A stretch of 64,000 nucleotides of DNA, from NCBI GenBank assembly GCA_010015805.1, contig ML978124.1, positions 434,001 through 498,000 on the forward strand, in the 5' to 3' direction. The position numbers and the translations under genes were made by a program. Positions 25,401 through 34,669 of this stretch are shown piece by piece. Under the pieces are notes generated by a model that searched no databases, had not been told where the DNA came from, and was given only the letters and a program-made list of their open reading frames with translations. The DNA comes from Rhizodiscina lignyota (Eukaryota > Ascomycota > Dothideomycetes > Aulographales > Rhizodiscinaceae). Every line of letters starts with the position of its first letter. Position 1 is the stretch's first letter.

Positions 25401-26162
25401 CAAACAACAACGAAAGTCGCGAGAACACGACTTACAAGCAACCAACCGTGGAAGACGACGCCGAGTCGATCAATACCATGGATCACCCATCGATGGCCTC
25501 CCGAGCGTCAAATCACGCTCTTAATCGCGCGAATTCGGTTCCTGCTGGTCGCATCCAGCCAACTGAGAACACCATCCGACGCGGTGGCAGCCAGCGCCTT
25601 GACCTTACCACGCTTGTCCTCTGCCAGGAGGATGTCATCAGTGAGCACGAGAGAAGAATTTCTCGTCTGGAAGACGGCGTTGCTCAGGTGAGCGCCGCCA
25701 TGAGCACATTGAATGCTCGTGTGCCAGAGAACCTGGAGGAGGTAAGTTCTATAATGCTCATTCAATATCTCAAATATCCGACGCTAACAGCGACGCTTTC
25801 TACAGCAGCTCGCACGCCCTCACACGACATCCACAACTGCGGCAGTTGTGGGCTCCGTCCGTCGTCTGCTCAACCGCCGCTCACGGATCCCAGTTCCGTC
25901 GTCGCCGACGCCAAGCCAGCGTCGACACACGGCGGTGTCTGTGAGGGAGGACGGACTGACGGCGGAGGCTCGCCGCCTCGCAGATGCCATGGCGGCCGTG
26001 GCGCGTGGCACCACCGACCAGGCAAGAAGGGAGGAGCTGATGTCGGTGTGCTGGTTTGCCTGCGAGGCGGTGAGGCGCAGTTGTGAGGCGCGTGCGGCTC
26101 TGGAGTCGCTCAACAACACGTTGGAGGCGATGCTCTCCGACCCCAGGATCAATGGGGTCTAA
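22494..26162 (+). CDS. SCA7 (ataxin-7) domain protein with 11-residue repeats
   Basis: Six exons (22494-22712, 22761-23420, 23476-23562, 23614-23953, 24135-25741, 25806-26162) join to 1,089 residues; all introns are GT-AG. Residues about 228-285 form an SCA7 zinc-binding domain: C236-x9-C246-x5-C252-x2-H255 followed by AKRAVPGRSVSFD and LLARYLAR, matching ataxin-7/Sgf73. In those proteins the domain ties the deubiquitinase module to SAGA and contacts nucleosomes. The rest is mostly disordered: Pro/Ser-rich, then about seven 11-residue units of the form KDxxxVExGxA (about 650-732), then a helical DVISEHERRISRLEDG segment and a conserved-looking C-terminal helix region. It is much longer than yeast Sgf73 (657 residues), so it may be a lineage-specific SCA7 paralogue rather than the SAGA subunit. 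A 5'-UTR intron is likely. Confidence 0.82.
24778..25030 (+). repeat. Coding 33-bp (11-residue) degenerate repeat
   Basis: About seven consecutive units encode variants of KDVAVVEPGNA, KDDSLVETSDV, KDDSLVEPGKA, KDSVVPEPNIS, DKAITETGNGK and similar. The period is 33 bp with one-residue slips, inside exon 5 of the SCA7-domain gene. Units alternate Lys-Asp with Glu and hydrophobic pairs, which suggests amphipathic or solenoid-like spacing. Confidence 0.75.
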
Positions 26163-26660
26163 ATTGGTGTGTTTGTTCGTTTGGTCGGCGTTCCTGGGAT
26201 CGGTGAGCATAATCGCCAACGTGTTGTTGGGCAGGTATTGATGGAAGGAGCGATTGGTTTTGCTTTTTTTGCTTTGGCGTTGGCGTTGGCGTTTGTTTGT
26301 TTTGTTTTTTGTTTTTTTGATAACGAAATGACGACTGCTGCTGCTATGAATGTATCTGTGCCTTCCTGCAAGTGATGTAAAAGAGCCAGGTTCTCGTGGG
26401 CGTATAAGGCCTACAATGACGCCTCTGTCCCACGATAACGAGAAGCAAATCGTCTACGGTAGGCCTAGTAAGCTACTTCCTATCAATCTCGAATGTAAAC
26501 TTGCTAATATGCGGAGGCTTCTTAGAAGAGCTGAAGTAAACTGTAATACAGTTACTCTATAGACTGTTTCCTCGCGGGAAACTACCTCCTATCGAGAGTT
26601 AAAGTGCTTCTCTACTCTGTTCTCCACGCCGTCCTTCGTGAGCTCTGACAGCTGATTTGT
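26163..26660. other. 3' flank with GT-rich low-complexity tract
   Basis: The region just after the SCA7-domain stop holds a G/T-rich tract (about 26255-26320, repeated TTTGGCG and GTTT words). After it comes A/T-rich sequence that loosely resembles the tandem repeats starting at 26661. No gene is seen. Confidence 0.5.
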
Positions 26661-27560
26661 GGCAGTAGTTCTACAAAGTTCGAACTATCTAACAGCCCCT
26701 TATTATAACTAGACCTATCCTCAACTCACGTGCTGGTGACGATTTCTCAATTCTACTGGCTAGTCTTAGGGGTGACAAACTCTTTGTCTCTTAAACTATT
26801 CGTAGCCTGTAATAATACATATATGGCAATAGTTCTATAAAGTTCTAACTATCTAATAGCTTCTTATCATAACCAAACCTATGCTCAACCCGCGTGCCAC
26901 TCATATCTTCCCAATTCCGCCGGCAAGTCTTGAGGATGACAAGCGCTTTGCCCCTTGAACTAATTCGAGGACTGCAACAACACTTCTATGGTAATAACTC
27001 TTTCATGTTCTAACTATCTAATGGCCTCTTATTATAACCAAACCTTTGCTGAACTCTCGTGCTCTTGGGGGTTTCCCAATTTCGCCGGCTAGTCCGGAGT
27101 GTGACAAGCGCTTCGTCTCTTGGCCTAAATTCGAAGTCTACAATAGTACTATACGAGAACCGCTCTTTAACATTCAAGCTCTTCAATTGGTCCTAGTAAT
27201 CCTCAAATCAATGCTCAACTCACAGTACTGCTGGCATTTCCCCAACTCCGATGGCCAGTCTTAAGGGTGTCAAGCCATTCGTCTTGTAAACTAATTGGAG
27301 TCTGTAATAGTACTATGCGGTGATAGATTATTATTGTTCTGGCTCTTCAATTGGCCCTAATAATACTCAAATAGATGCACAACTCGCACTACTGATGACC
27401 TTTTCTAAACCCCGTCGGCCAGTCATGAGGGTGTCAAGGGCTTTGTCCCTTCATCTAATTCGAAGTCTGTAACTGTACTATATGGCAATAGCTCTTTAAT
27501 GTTCTAGCTCTTCAATAGGCCCCAGTAATACTCAGATCGATGCTCAAGTCACGTCGCTAT
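26661..27560. repeat. Satellite-like tandem repeat, 164-165 bp period, six copies
   Basis: Copy starts, marked by variants of GGCAATAGTTCT, fall at about 26661, 26825, 26990, 27155, 27319 and 27484, giving spacings of 164, 165, 165, 164 and 165. Each copy then runs through a GTTCTAACT-like box, a TATAACCAAACCT or TAATACTCAAAT box, GCTCAACTCACG, a CGCCGGCCAGTC-like box, GTGTCAAG, TTTGTC and GTCTGTAATAGTAC. Copies 1-3 share AACTATCTAATRGC, whereas copies 4-6 share AGCTCTTCAATTGG, so there are two subfamilies. The last copy is truncated near 27560. No reading frame spans the array. Confidence 0.85.
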
Positions 27561-28184
27561 TTGTGCGAGTATTTCAGTGGGAGTTTATAGCTCGGAGGCG
27601 AACATGACGGCCTGGAAATCGAGGGAACAAGTCGTGGCTTTCATTTGCTGTCTTGTGCATCGCCGGGGCTGACACCCGTGAAGTGCAACAGTGAGATCCG
27701 CACACTCCTGTGGTCGCTCAATACCATGTCAACAATGCTCGCAATTATCAGAGCCCGGATGGAGGAGAGATAGAGGGAGAGGGAGAGGACGATCTGGTGA
27801 GTTTACATCCGAGGATACACAGGAGCAGCTCGCCAAGCATGATTTCGAAGATTTGTTCCTCGTTATCGCGGAAAAGAGACGTCGTTGTACGTTGTACGTC
27901 TCATACGCTCACGAGAGACTGCGCCCTTTTTTCAGGACTTATACAAAAGGTGAGTTGTGAAAATATGTAAAGATACTGTACAGTCAATTGTATGAAACTC
28001 GATGGTGTGAAGAGGGACCATTCGCAGAGACGCACCCCCACTGGGGCGGGTGCTTCGACAAGACTTCGAGGACAGCTTCCCACTATATCCAGACTAAAGC
28101 ATTCTCTCTCATTGGTGGTTTCTCTTCCATGATTGCTTTAGTAGACCCCCTGTCTCATTCATATCGTTTCAATTTCCCTTAGTA
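27561..28184. other. Intergenic between repeat array and TIM10
   Basis: A short plus-strand frame (27691-27960) reads SEDTQEQLAKHDFEDLFLVI but has no known match and no clear gene context. A GAGAGGGAGAG-type purine run lies near 27765-27790. The right end is the 3' flank of TIM10. Confidence 0.3.
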
Positions 28185-28627
28185 TTACACCCCGAATCCT
28201 CCACCTGCCGCAGATCTCCTCCCGGCTTCACCCTGCATCTTCTCCGAAACTTTCAGGTTGACTTCGAAGAACTTTGATACGCATCGATCGAGGCAGACTG
28301 ATTCGGCTTTGTTCAGGTCGGATTCCCGGTAGTCGTTTTGTATACATTTCTTCGCGCAGCTCTGCGTCAGTCTGGGGTTGAGCAAGAATGGTTAGTAAGG
28401 CTTCCTAAAGACACGACTGACGGGGAAGGATAGAAATGAAGTGAGACATCACAGAAGAAGCTCAGGGATGGACCGAGTGTTCAGTTAAGGAAGTTGCACG
28501 ATTGGGGAGCACGCGAGCGTCCGTACCTTGTGAACATGTCTGAAACCATCTCAATCTCAATTTCTGCTGCGGCAATCTTCTCTGCCGACGTAGGTTGCGG
28601 TCGCCCGCCGCCGAATAGGAAGGACAT
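28185..28627 (-). CDS. TIM10: Mitochondrial import inner membrane translocase subunit Tim10
   Basis: Two exons (28527-28627, 28185-28371) join to 95 residues, the normal size of small Tim proteins. The twin CX3C motif is complete: CAKKC and CLDRC, with 15 residues between the motifs in the Tim10 style. Exon 1 encodes [20 protein letters not shown]. With Tim9 it forms a hexameric chaperone in the intermembrane space that carries hydrophobic precursors to TIM22. A TTACTAACC branch site precedes the acceptor. The start at 28627 is chosen over an in-frame frame opening at 28744 because the protein aligns from MSFLFG. It is divergent from the mitochondrial lysyl-tRNA synthetase gene. Confidence 0.95.
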
Positions 28628-29103
28628 GGTGGAAAGTTTCGAGTTGTGAGGGTGGGTAATGAGATAGGTTGATGATATTTGGAGCTCCGACGTCGAAAAG
28701 TCGCAGTAAGTACAAAATTTGAGCTCGGGGCACCATATGGTCAAAGCTTCGTCAACGCCGAAAAGTTCAAGACACCGACATCTCCCCCATGGCCATCCGT
28801 TACAAGCTCGCTCGGTCTGCGACGGCCAGTTTTCAACAATGGATTCAATATAGATTGGATTGGATGACTGATCAGGGCTTTTCTTTAGTGATCGATCGGC
28901 TGTCTCACTTTACTCGCGGTATGTTAAGATTGTTCTCTGGATACTCTTCATTCTCTTGCAATGATGATTTACTCAATAGAACCGTTGCGAATGACACTCT
29001 CATCAGTGCATGACTATTACCATATACCCAGTCTGATCTCCTCAATGCATCTACTCCGTTTTCAACCATTATGCTTTCAATATTCTAACACCAACCTTAT
29101 AGA
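28628..29103. promoter_or_regulatory. Shared divergent promoter region of TIM10 and mitochondrial LysRS
   Basis: The 476-bp space separates the start codons of two divergently transcribed mitochondrial genes. No third gene is credible in it. Co-regulation is an inference from the arrangement; no specific site was identified. Confidence 0.5.
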
Positions 29104-30997
29104 ATGACTGTCCGCGTGCCGTGCTTCGTAGGACGCCATGTCTTCCAGGATTTGATACGAGCGCAACGTGGCTACTTTCGAAACTTCGCCGTCCATGCTA
29201 GACAAGCAGCTTCTAAGGGAGCTGTTGCTCAAGCACGTGGATCAGACTACGAAGATCGTGTCAGATCTCTTCAAGAACGAGGAGATCTAGACCGATGTTA
29301 TCCGTCATGGCCTCCATCAGAAGCGCGACGTAGATTGATATCGCTTCACAGTCTGCGGCAAAAGTTCGACAGGAGTCTGCAAGCAAATGGGATAGCGGAC
29401 GAGACCTTGCAAATACACGGTACGTATATATGAGGGCTTACTCCATCCGTAGCTGACGCGACGCAGGCCGGGTAGTTTCCCGGCGGATGGCAGGCTCAAA
29501 GTTAGTTTTCTACGATATCGAAGACACTGGAGAATCTCCACACCCGCGAATACAGATTATGTGCAATTACCGCTCCATGGCCGATCACGTCAAAGACCAA
29601 GACGATTTCAAAGCAACTTGTCAAATGTTGAGACCGGGAGATTATATAGGTGTGCACGCATGCTAGTCAGTACAGAAAACCGTTATTGACTCCATTACAG
29701 GTGTACTCGGTCGCCCAGAAAAGTCCTCTAAAGGGGAATTGAGAGTACTTGCGCAGGAGCTCCCGATGCTATTGTCCCCTTGTCTCCATCAACTTCCAGA
29801 TCAGATCACGGACGAAGAGACTGTATCTCGCCGTAGCCATTTGAGAATGAGGATGGACCCACAGTTTTTGCGAAACGTCAAGCTTCGATCCAAGGTTGAG
29901 GAGGAACTTGCCGTTTTACTCAAGCGAAGGGGCATGGTTCAAGTTCGCACGCCAATCCTGGCGAGCCATGCAAGTGGAGCAGCTGCAGAGCCATTTGAGA
30001 CAGGCTCAAAGGCCCTATCCGGGGAAAAGCTAGCATTGCGCATTGCACCTGAACTCTTTCTAAAACGACTTATGGTAGGAGGGATGACGAAGATCTTCGA
30101 AATTGGACCGGCTTTTCGAAACGAAGGTTAGTAATATTTGGAGTTCGTGTAAGATTTTGGTCGGACAGGGAGATCTGACATCACTAAGGAATCGATGCCC
30201 TTCACAATCCCGAATTTACAATCTGCGAATTCTATCTGGAAGCTGCAAGGTTGGACGATTTAATGCGGGATACGGAAAAGTTGTTTTCCGAGCTACAAGA
30301 CGAAATCTTCTCTTACTTGCAAAGGTCCGGAGCAGAGACACCTCACATGCCAAGCCTCCAAGGACAATATCCAGAGTTACACTTCTGTGCGACATTGGAG
30401 AGAGAGATAGCCAAGGCGATAAATGGCTACCGGCTCCCTGACCTCATGGATCCTACCGCTGCGGATGAACTCCGAGCTCTTTACGGCCGATTGAGTTTTG
30501 ATCTTCCGTCAGGTCCAACATTACCTCGGCTTCTCGACGACCTTTGCAAGCGCTTTATTGAGCCACTCTGCGAACGGCCGACTTGGATTACTCACCACCC
30601 TGCTGTGCTCTCGCCCCTTGCAAAATCTTTCGATTCAGAGGGACAGCGCATCTCGGCAAGGGCGGAGCTCTTCGTCAATGGCCAAGAGCTCGTAAACTGC
30701 TACGAAGAGGAAAATAGCCCCTTCAAACAAAGAAGCAAATTCCTCCAGCAGTTGAAGTTCCATGAGGAAGCCGGTGGTGGCGAAGAGATGCCCATTGGTG
30801 CTAGCAGCCGCTTCAAGTCTGGGATCGACGAGAGCTACATTGAAGCTTTGGAGTGGGGAATGCCGCCAACAGGGGGATGGGGATGTGGAATGGACAGACT
30901 GATCATGCTGTTTGCTGGCGCCACGAATATAAGGGACGTCCTACCTTTTGGAAACCTGAAGAATGTCGCTGCCATGGGGAAGCCGTGGAGGACATGA
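29104..30997 (+). CDS. MSK1: Lysyl-tRNA synthetase, mitochondrial (class II)
   Basis: Four exons (29104-29419, 29467-29649, 29701-30126, 30189-30997) join to 577 residues. The first about 35 residues are basic and hydroxylated with no acid, a mitochondrial presequence. An OB-fold tRNA-binding domain follows, then the class II core: motif 2 FEIGPAFRNEG with HNPEFTICEFY, and motif 3 GWGCGMDRLIMLFAG followed by NIRDVLPFGNLKNV. These are lysine-specific class II features. The enzyme charges mitochondrial tRNA-Lys with lysine. All introns are short; two interrupt glycine codons in phase 1. It starts 476 bp from TIM10 on the opposite strand, and GWT1 follows in the same direction. Confidence 0.94.
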
Positions 30998-31308
30998 TGA
31001 GTCGGCTGAGCTGGTCAATACAGTGGCGCTCCTACAGAGGCATGCGTGTACTATATTGTAAATTAGACGACAAAGCATCGAGAAATTGAATGTACATCAG
31101 ATTTCCGTCACCCCAAGATTTATCTAGTTTTCGCTCACGTGAAGACGCGTTCTCTGACTGACTCGCGCGATGTGGCTTCTTCGCCTCGTCTGAATCGCTA
31201 CCTGGCCATATTGTCCCGCAAACTGGCAACATCTTCGCACCAGGCCTTTGTCTCTCAAATGGCCGAATTGCCATCTCCCTTTGGATCTACACTCATTTCC
31301 CTTCAGTC
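30998..31308. other. Short intergenic between LysRS and GWT1
   Basis: It contains the 3' end of the synthetase transcript and the promoter and leader of GWT1. No other feature is seen. Confidence 0.5.
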
Positions 31309-32879
31309 ATGGACGCGAAATACAAGTCCCTTAAGGAGGACTTCGTCTCCAACCTATCCGGTGGCTCAGTATGGGAGATGAACCTAGTTACGCTGGTCGC
31401 TCCTGTACGTCTAATATCAACCCATAATTGAAAACGCTCTTTTTGCTAATGATCACACGATATCAGGCATCTGTTCTCTTATGGTCTGTGTTACAATCTC
31501 GCAAACGCGCGTTCACTCCTTACACAATCGAGGCATGTCTGACGGACTGCCTATTGAACTGCGGCGCAATTCTATTCGTCACAACGATATATTCGGGGTA
31601 CCCTGCTGCACTGAACGCGTTTCTGCTGTTACCAGCTCTCGTCACATATTTCTCCTCACCGGTCAAGTCGGAAGCAGGCAAACCCCGACCGACTCCAATT
31701 CGCACCGGAGATGGGAATGCAGAGAAGGATGAGACAGGAATTGAGAAAGCACCGGAGCAGCTACCGATGAAGCCATTCCTCACAGCATATCGGGGGTCAA
31801 TGTTGGTGGTGACCGCCGTTGGGATACTTGCTGTGGACTTCAAGGTCTTCCCAAGGCGCTTTGCGAAAGTTGAGAATTGGGGCACTTCGCTCATGGATAT
31901 GGGCGTGGGCTCGTTCGTCTTCTCTGGAGGACTTGTTTCTGCCAGATCCATACTGCGCGAGCAGTTATCAGGACGTAAGAGCAGTCTTTTGCAGAGGCTA
32001 CGAGCATCCTTATGGCATTCACTGCCTCTTCTGGTGCTGGGCGCAATACGACTGTTCAGCGTCAAAGGCCTAGACTATGCGGAGCACGTCTCAGAGTACG
32101 GCGTACATTGGAACTTTTTCTTCACGCTTGGCCTTCTACCCCCCTTCATGGCCCTGTTTCAATCAATGTTTGATATCCTACCGTCATACTCTGTCCTCGC
32201 GATCCTTGTTGCATGCGTATATCAAAGCGCACTCGACTCTACCGAACTCACAGCCTTCATACTCACAGCACCACGCACAGATCTCTTCTCTCAAAACAGA
32301 GAAGGTATCTTTTCCTTCGCTGGCTACCTCGCCATCTTCCTCGCTGGACTTGGAACCGGAATGTATGTCTTGCCGCGACGCGCTCCTCCTGTGCCCCCTT
32401 GGTTGCGCTGGTTGTTCCCTTTCGACTCTGTCTTCGGTCGTCTGGCCACATGGTCTATTTTCTGGACAATCCTCTTCTCAGCCTCGACTAGCTACGACCT
32501 TGGTGGCCTCGAAGTCTCACGCCGGCTCGCCAACCTCCCATACGTTCTCTGGGTCTCCGCATTCAACACTGCACAGCTTACTCTCTTTTGTGGCATCGAA
32601 GGCTCGTGCTTTCGGGATTTGCACAACTCCAAAATCAAAGATGCTGCGCTGGAAAGGAAGAAAGCGAAGGAAGCAACAAGCAGGGTGCTGTATGCATTTA
32701 ATCGAAATGGGTTAGCACTGTTTTTGCTGGCGAATCTGCTGACTGGGTTGGTCAACATGACTCTGCCGACGCTGCATATGGGAAATTTGCAGGCAATGGG
32801 CGTTCTGGTGGCCTATATGGGAGTCATGTCGGCAGTAGCTCTGGCATTGGATGCCTGGAACATTAGTGTAAAGATATAG
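31309..32879 (+). CDS. GWT1: GPI-anchored wall transfer protein Gwt1 (inositol acyltransferase)
   Basis: Two exons (31309-31404, 31467-32879) join to 502 residues, the usual length. The N-terminus MDAKYKSLKEDFVSNLSGGS and the following SVLLWSVLQSRKRA match fungal Gwt1/PIG-W. About twelve to thirteen hydrophobic spans follow, with family stretches DFKVFPRRFAKVENWGTSLM, DMGVGSFVFSGG, EYGVHWNFFFTLGLLP and NREGIFSFAGYLAIF. Gwt1 acylates inositol of GlcN-phosphatidylinositol in the ER, an early step of GPI-anchor synthesis needed for cell-wall mannoproteins; it is the known target of manogepix-type inhibitors. The small first exon is required, since the frame at 31428 lacks the conserved N-terminus. 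Confidence 0.96.
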
Positions 32880-33235
32880 GCAATTGCATGCGCATTATCG
32901 AAATATTTAATGAGTTCACGATCATTGATGTGAGAACATTCCGCTTTGAGCTTGGGCATGGCTTCCGATGTTCTAATCTCACTTTCCCCACGAGGTCTTC
33001 AACCATGAACTCTCAGCCTCGCAACTGCCAACTCGTCTGGAATACAGTTTTGTGCTCTTCCACCTGAATAACCAACAAATAATCTTGAAACTGATATTTC
33101 GATATCGTTTGTGGGCGCCTGACGTCACCAAATCCCCACTTTGCGAATCTGACCATCGGCGCCACTACTCACGCATTAAACGCGTCGATATTCTGTGATC
33201 GGACGCGTCAATCGCATCACCATATATCCTCAAAT
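32880..33235. other. Intergenic between GWT1 and SFR1-like gene
   Basis: Probable 3' UTR of GWT1 and promoter of the next gene. CGCGTC words recur shortly before the start at 33236 (about 33181-33208), resembling MluI-box-like cell-cycle or repair promoter elements; this is only suggestive. Confidence 0.35.
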
Positions 33236-34239
33236 ATGTCACAAGAACCAAGTCAAGCTTCCGCGACCGCGACTCCCCCGAACCCCAAGCGTCGCCGTCT
33301 GAATGGCTACGCGACGTCGAGCGCACTATCGAAGCCGTTTCGGAGCCCGTTCCGTACGCCGCTGAAGCAGACACAAGATGGATCGGCGGCCAAGTCACAG
33401 ACTCCAGCGCAGCAGTATGCCGAAAATAATAGAGTTCAAGAGCAAGTCACAAGGGGAAGCGCTGCAAAGTCCATGCCAACATTCGCAAGACCGTCGAACC
33501 AAAACCACATCCGAACGCCGCTCCATACCTCCTCTCCACTATCAAAGGCGCCTGCTACAGCGGATCCTCAAACAATTGCGGCGCTCCGTGTGGCTCAACG
33601 TCAGATGACTACTCTGACCACCTCAATCGCTTCCGCAAAGCGTGATATCGATGCTCTGAAGCAAGCCATATCCCTCTCGACGAGCACGCGAGATGAAGAG
33701 CTGGAAGAGCTGATTGACAAATGGAGAAGTGCAGCTAGAGCCGCGGCTGAAGAAGTCTTTAGCGGATGTAGGGACAAGGTGAATAGGATGGGCGGCGTCG
33801 GCGCATGGAGGGAGAAGGAGAAAGAACAGAGGGAGTGGCAGAAGGGTTGGGATCAGCAGAATGACGCTGATGCAGCTGCAGCTGCAGCTGGTGAGGACGA
33901 TGAGGACGATGATGAAGATGTGGAAGGCGAAGATGCTGAGAGCAGAGAGGAAAGGAAGATGAAGAAAGAGATGCAGAGGGAGTTCCAGAAGCAGAGGCGG
34001 GAGGAGATGGAAGGCGACAAGGAGGAGATTGAGCTGGATGCTGAGCAAGTGAAAGAAGATGAGGAGCTTTGGAAAGGTGCTGATGATGATGTAAGTCTGC
34101 CTATGTCTAATTTTGTCTTGGAGATGCCCCGACTGATAGCCTCTTCTAGAGTTTTACAATGGGCATGATGCTGCGGACATTGAAAGTTGATTTAGACGTT
34201 ATTGGTTATGATAAAGTAAGACAAGCGTGGGTGGGCTGA
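33236..34239 (+). CDS. SFR1: Sfr1/Mei5-like recombination mediator
   Basis: Two exons (33236-34090, 34150-34239) join to 314 residues, close to fission-yeast Sfr1 (299). The N-terminal part is disordered and basic with KRRRLNGY and SKPFRSPFRTPL, a motif typical of Sfr1/Mei5. A heptad-rich middle (about 125-180) follows, then a very acidic and basic segment, and the C-terminal SFTMGMMLRTLKVDLDVIG encoded mainly by exon 2, which fits the conserved Mei5 C-terminus. With Swi5, Sfr1 stimulates Rad51/Dmc1 strand exchange in homologous recombination. The protein is expected in the nucleus. It is convergent with the SRA-YDG gene. Confidence 0.8.
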
Positions 34240-34669
34240 TGCATATGAACAGCGGCCTGCATTCTGGCCACTTCGCTTTGCTATGTCTTGCTGTATAGTC
34301 ATGTGGAAGACTTATGGGTGGAATTCACAGTGTTGAATTCGTCATATATATGTACTACCGAAGTCATAAAGGTAGACCATAACACGAAAGAGCCCTCAGC
34401 TAGCTAAGCAAGTTGCAAGAAAGGTATCCGAAGTAAGACTGCATGATGAACGAGTGTTGACGACACTGACCGAACACACCTGCTGCGCCTTGCATGAAAA
34501 GACCGAGAAATCATAATGTCATTTGCTTCGTAGCCATCGCACCCGTCAGAGAATACATTTCCAGCATGTAATCTCTCTGGATTCAGTCTGTACATCCATC
34601 GTGCGCCCAATCAGGTAGTTAGAGAAAGAAGTGAGAAGGTATGCGTGCATGTCACGCCGACGATGTCTC
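34240..34669. other. Convergent intergenic, SFR1-like / SRA-YDG
   Basis: Short 3' regions of two convergent genes; no other feature seen. A CATATATATG palindrome lies near 34343-34352. Confidence 0.5.

Noticed and set aside
26661-27560. CRISPR-like or multi-exon explanation of the periodic array
   Set aside because: Units are 164-165 bp, diverged throughout with no conserved short repeat and unique spacer, and no frame spans the copies; a tandem satellite fits better.
28481-28744. Longer N-terminal form of Tim10 starting at 28744
   Set aside because: Tim10 proteins begin near MSFLFG; the extra 39 residues are Cys-containing and unlike any small Tim, and would disturb the 95-residue family length.
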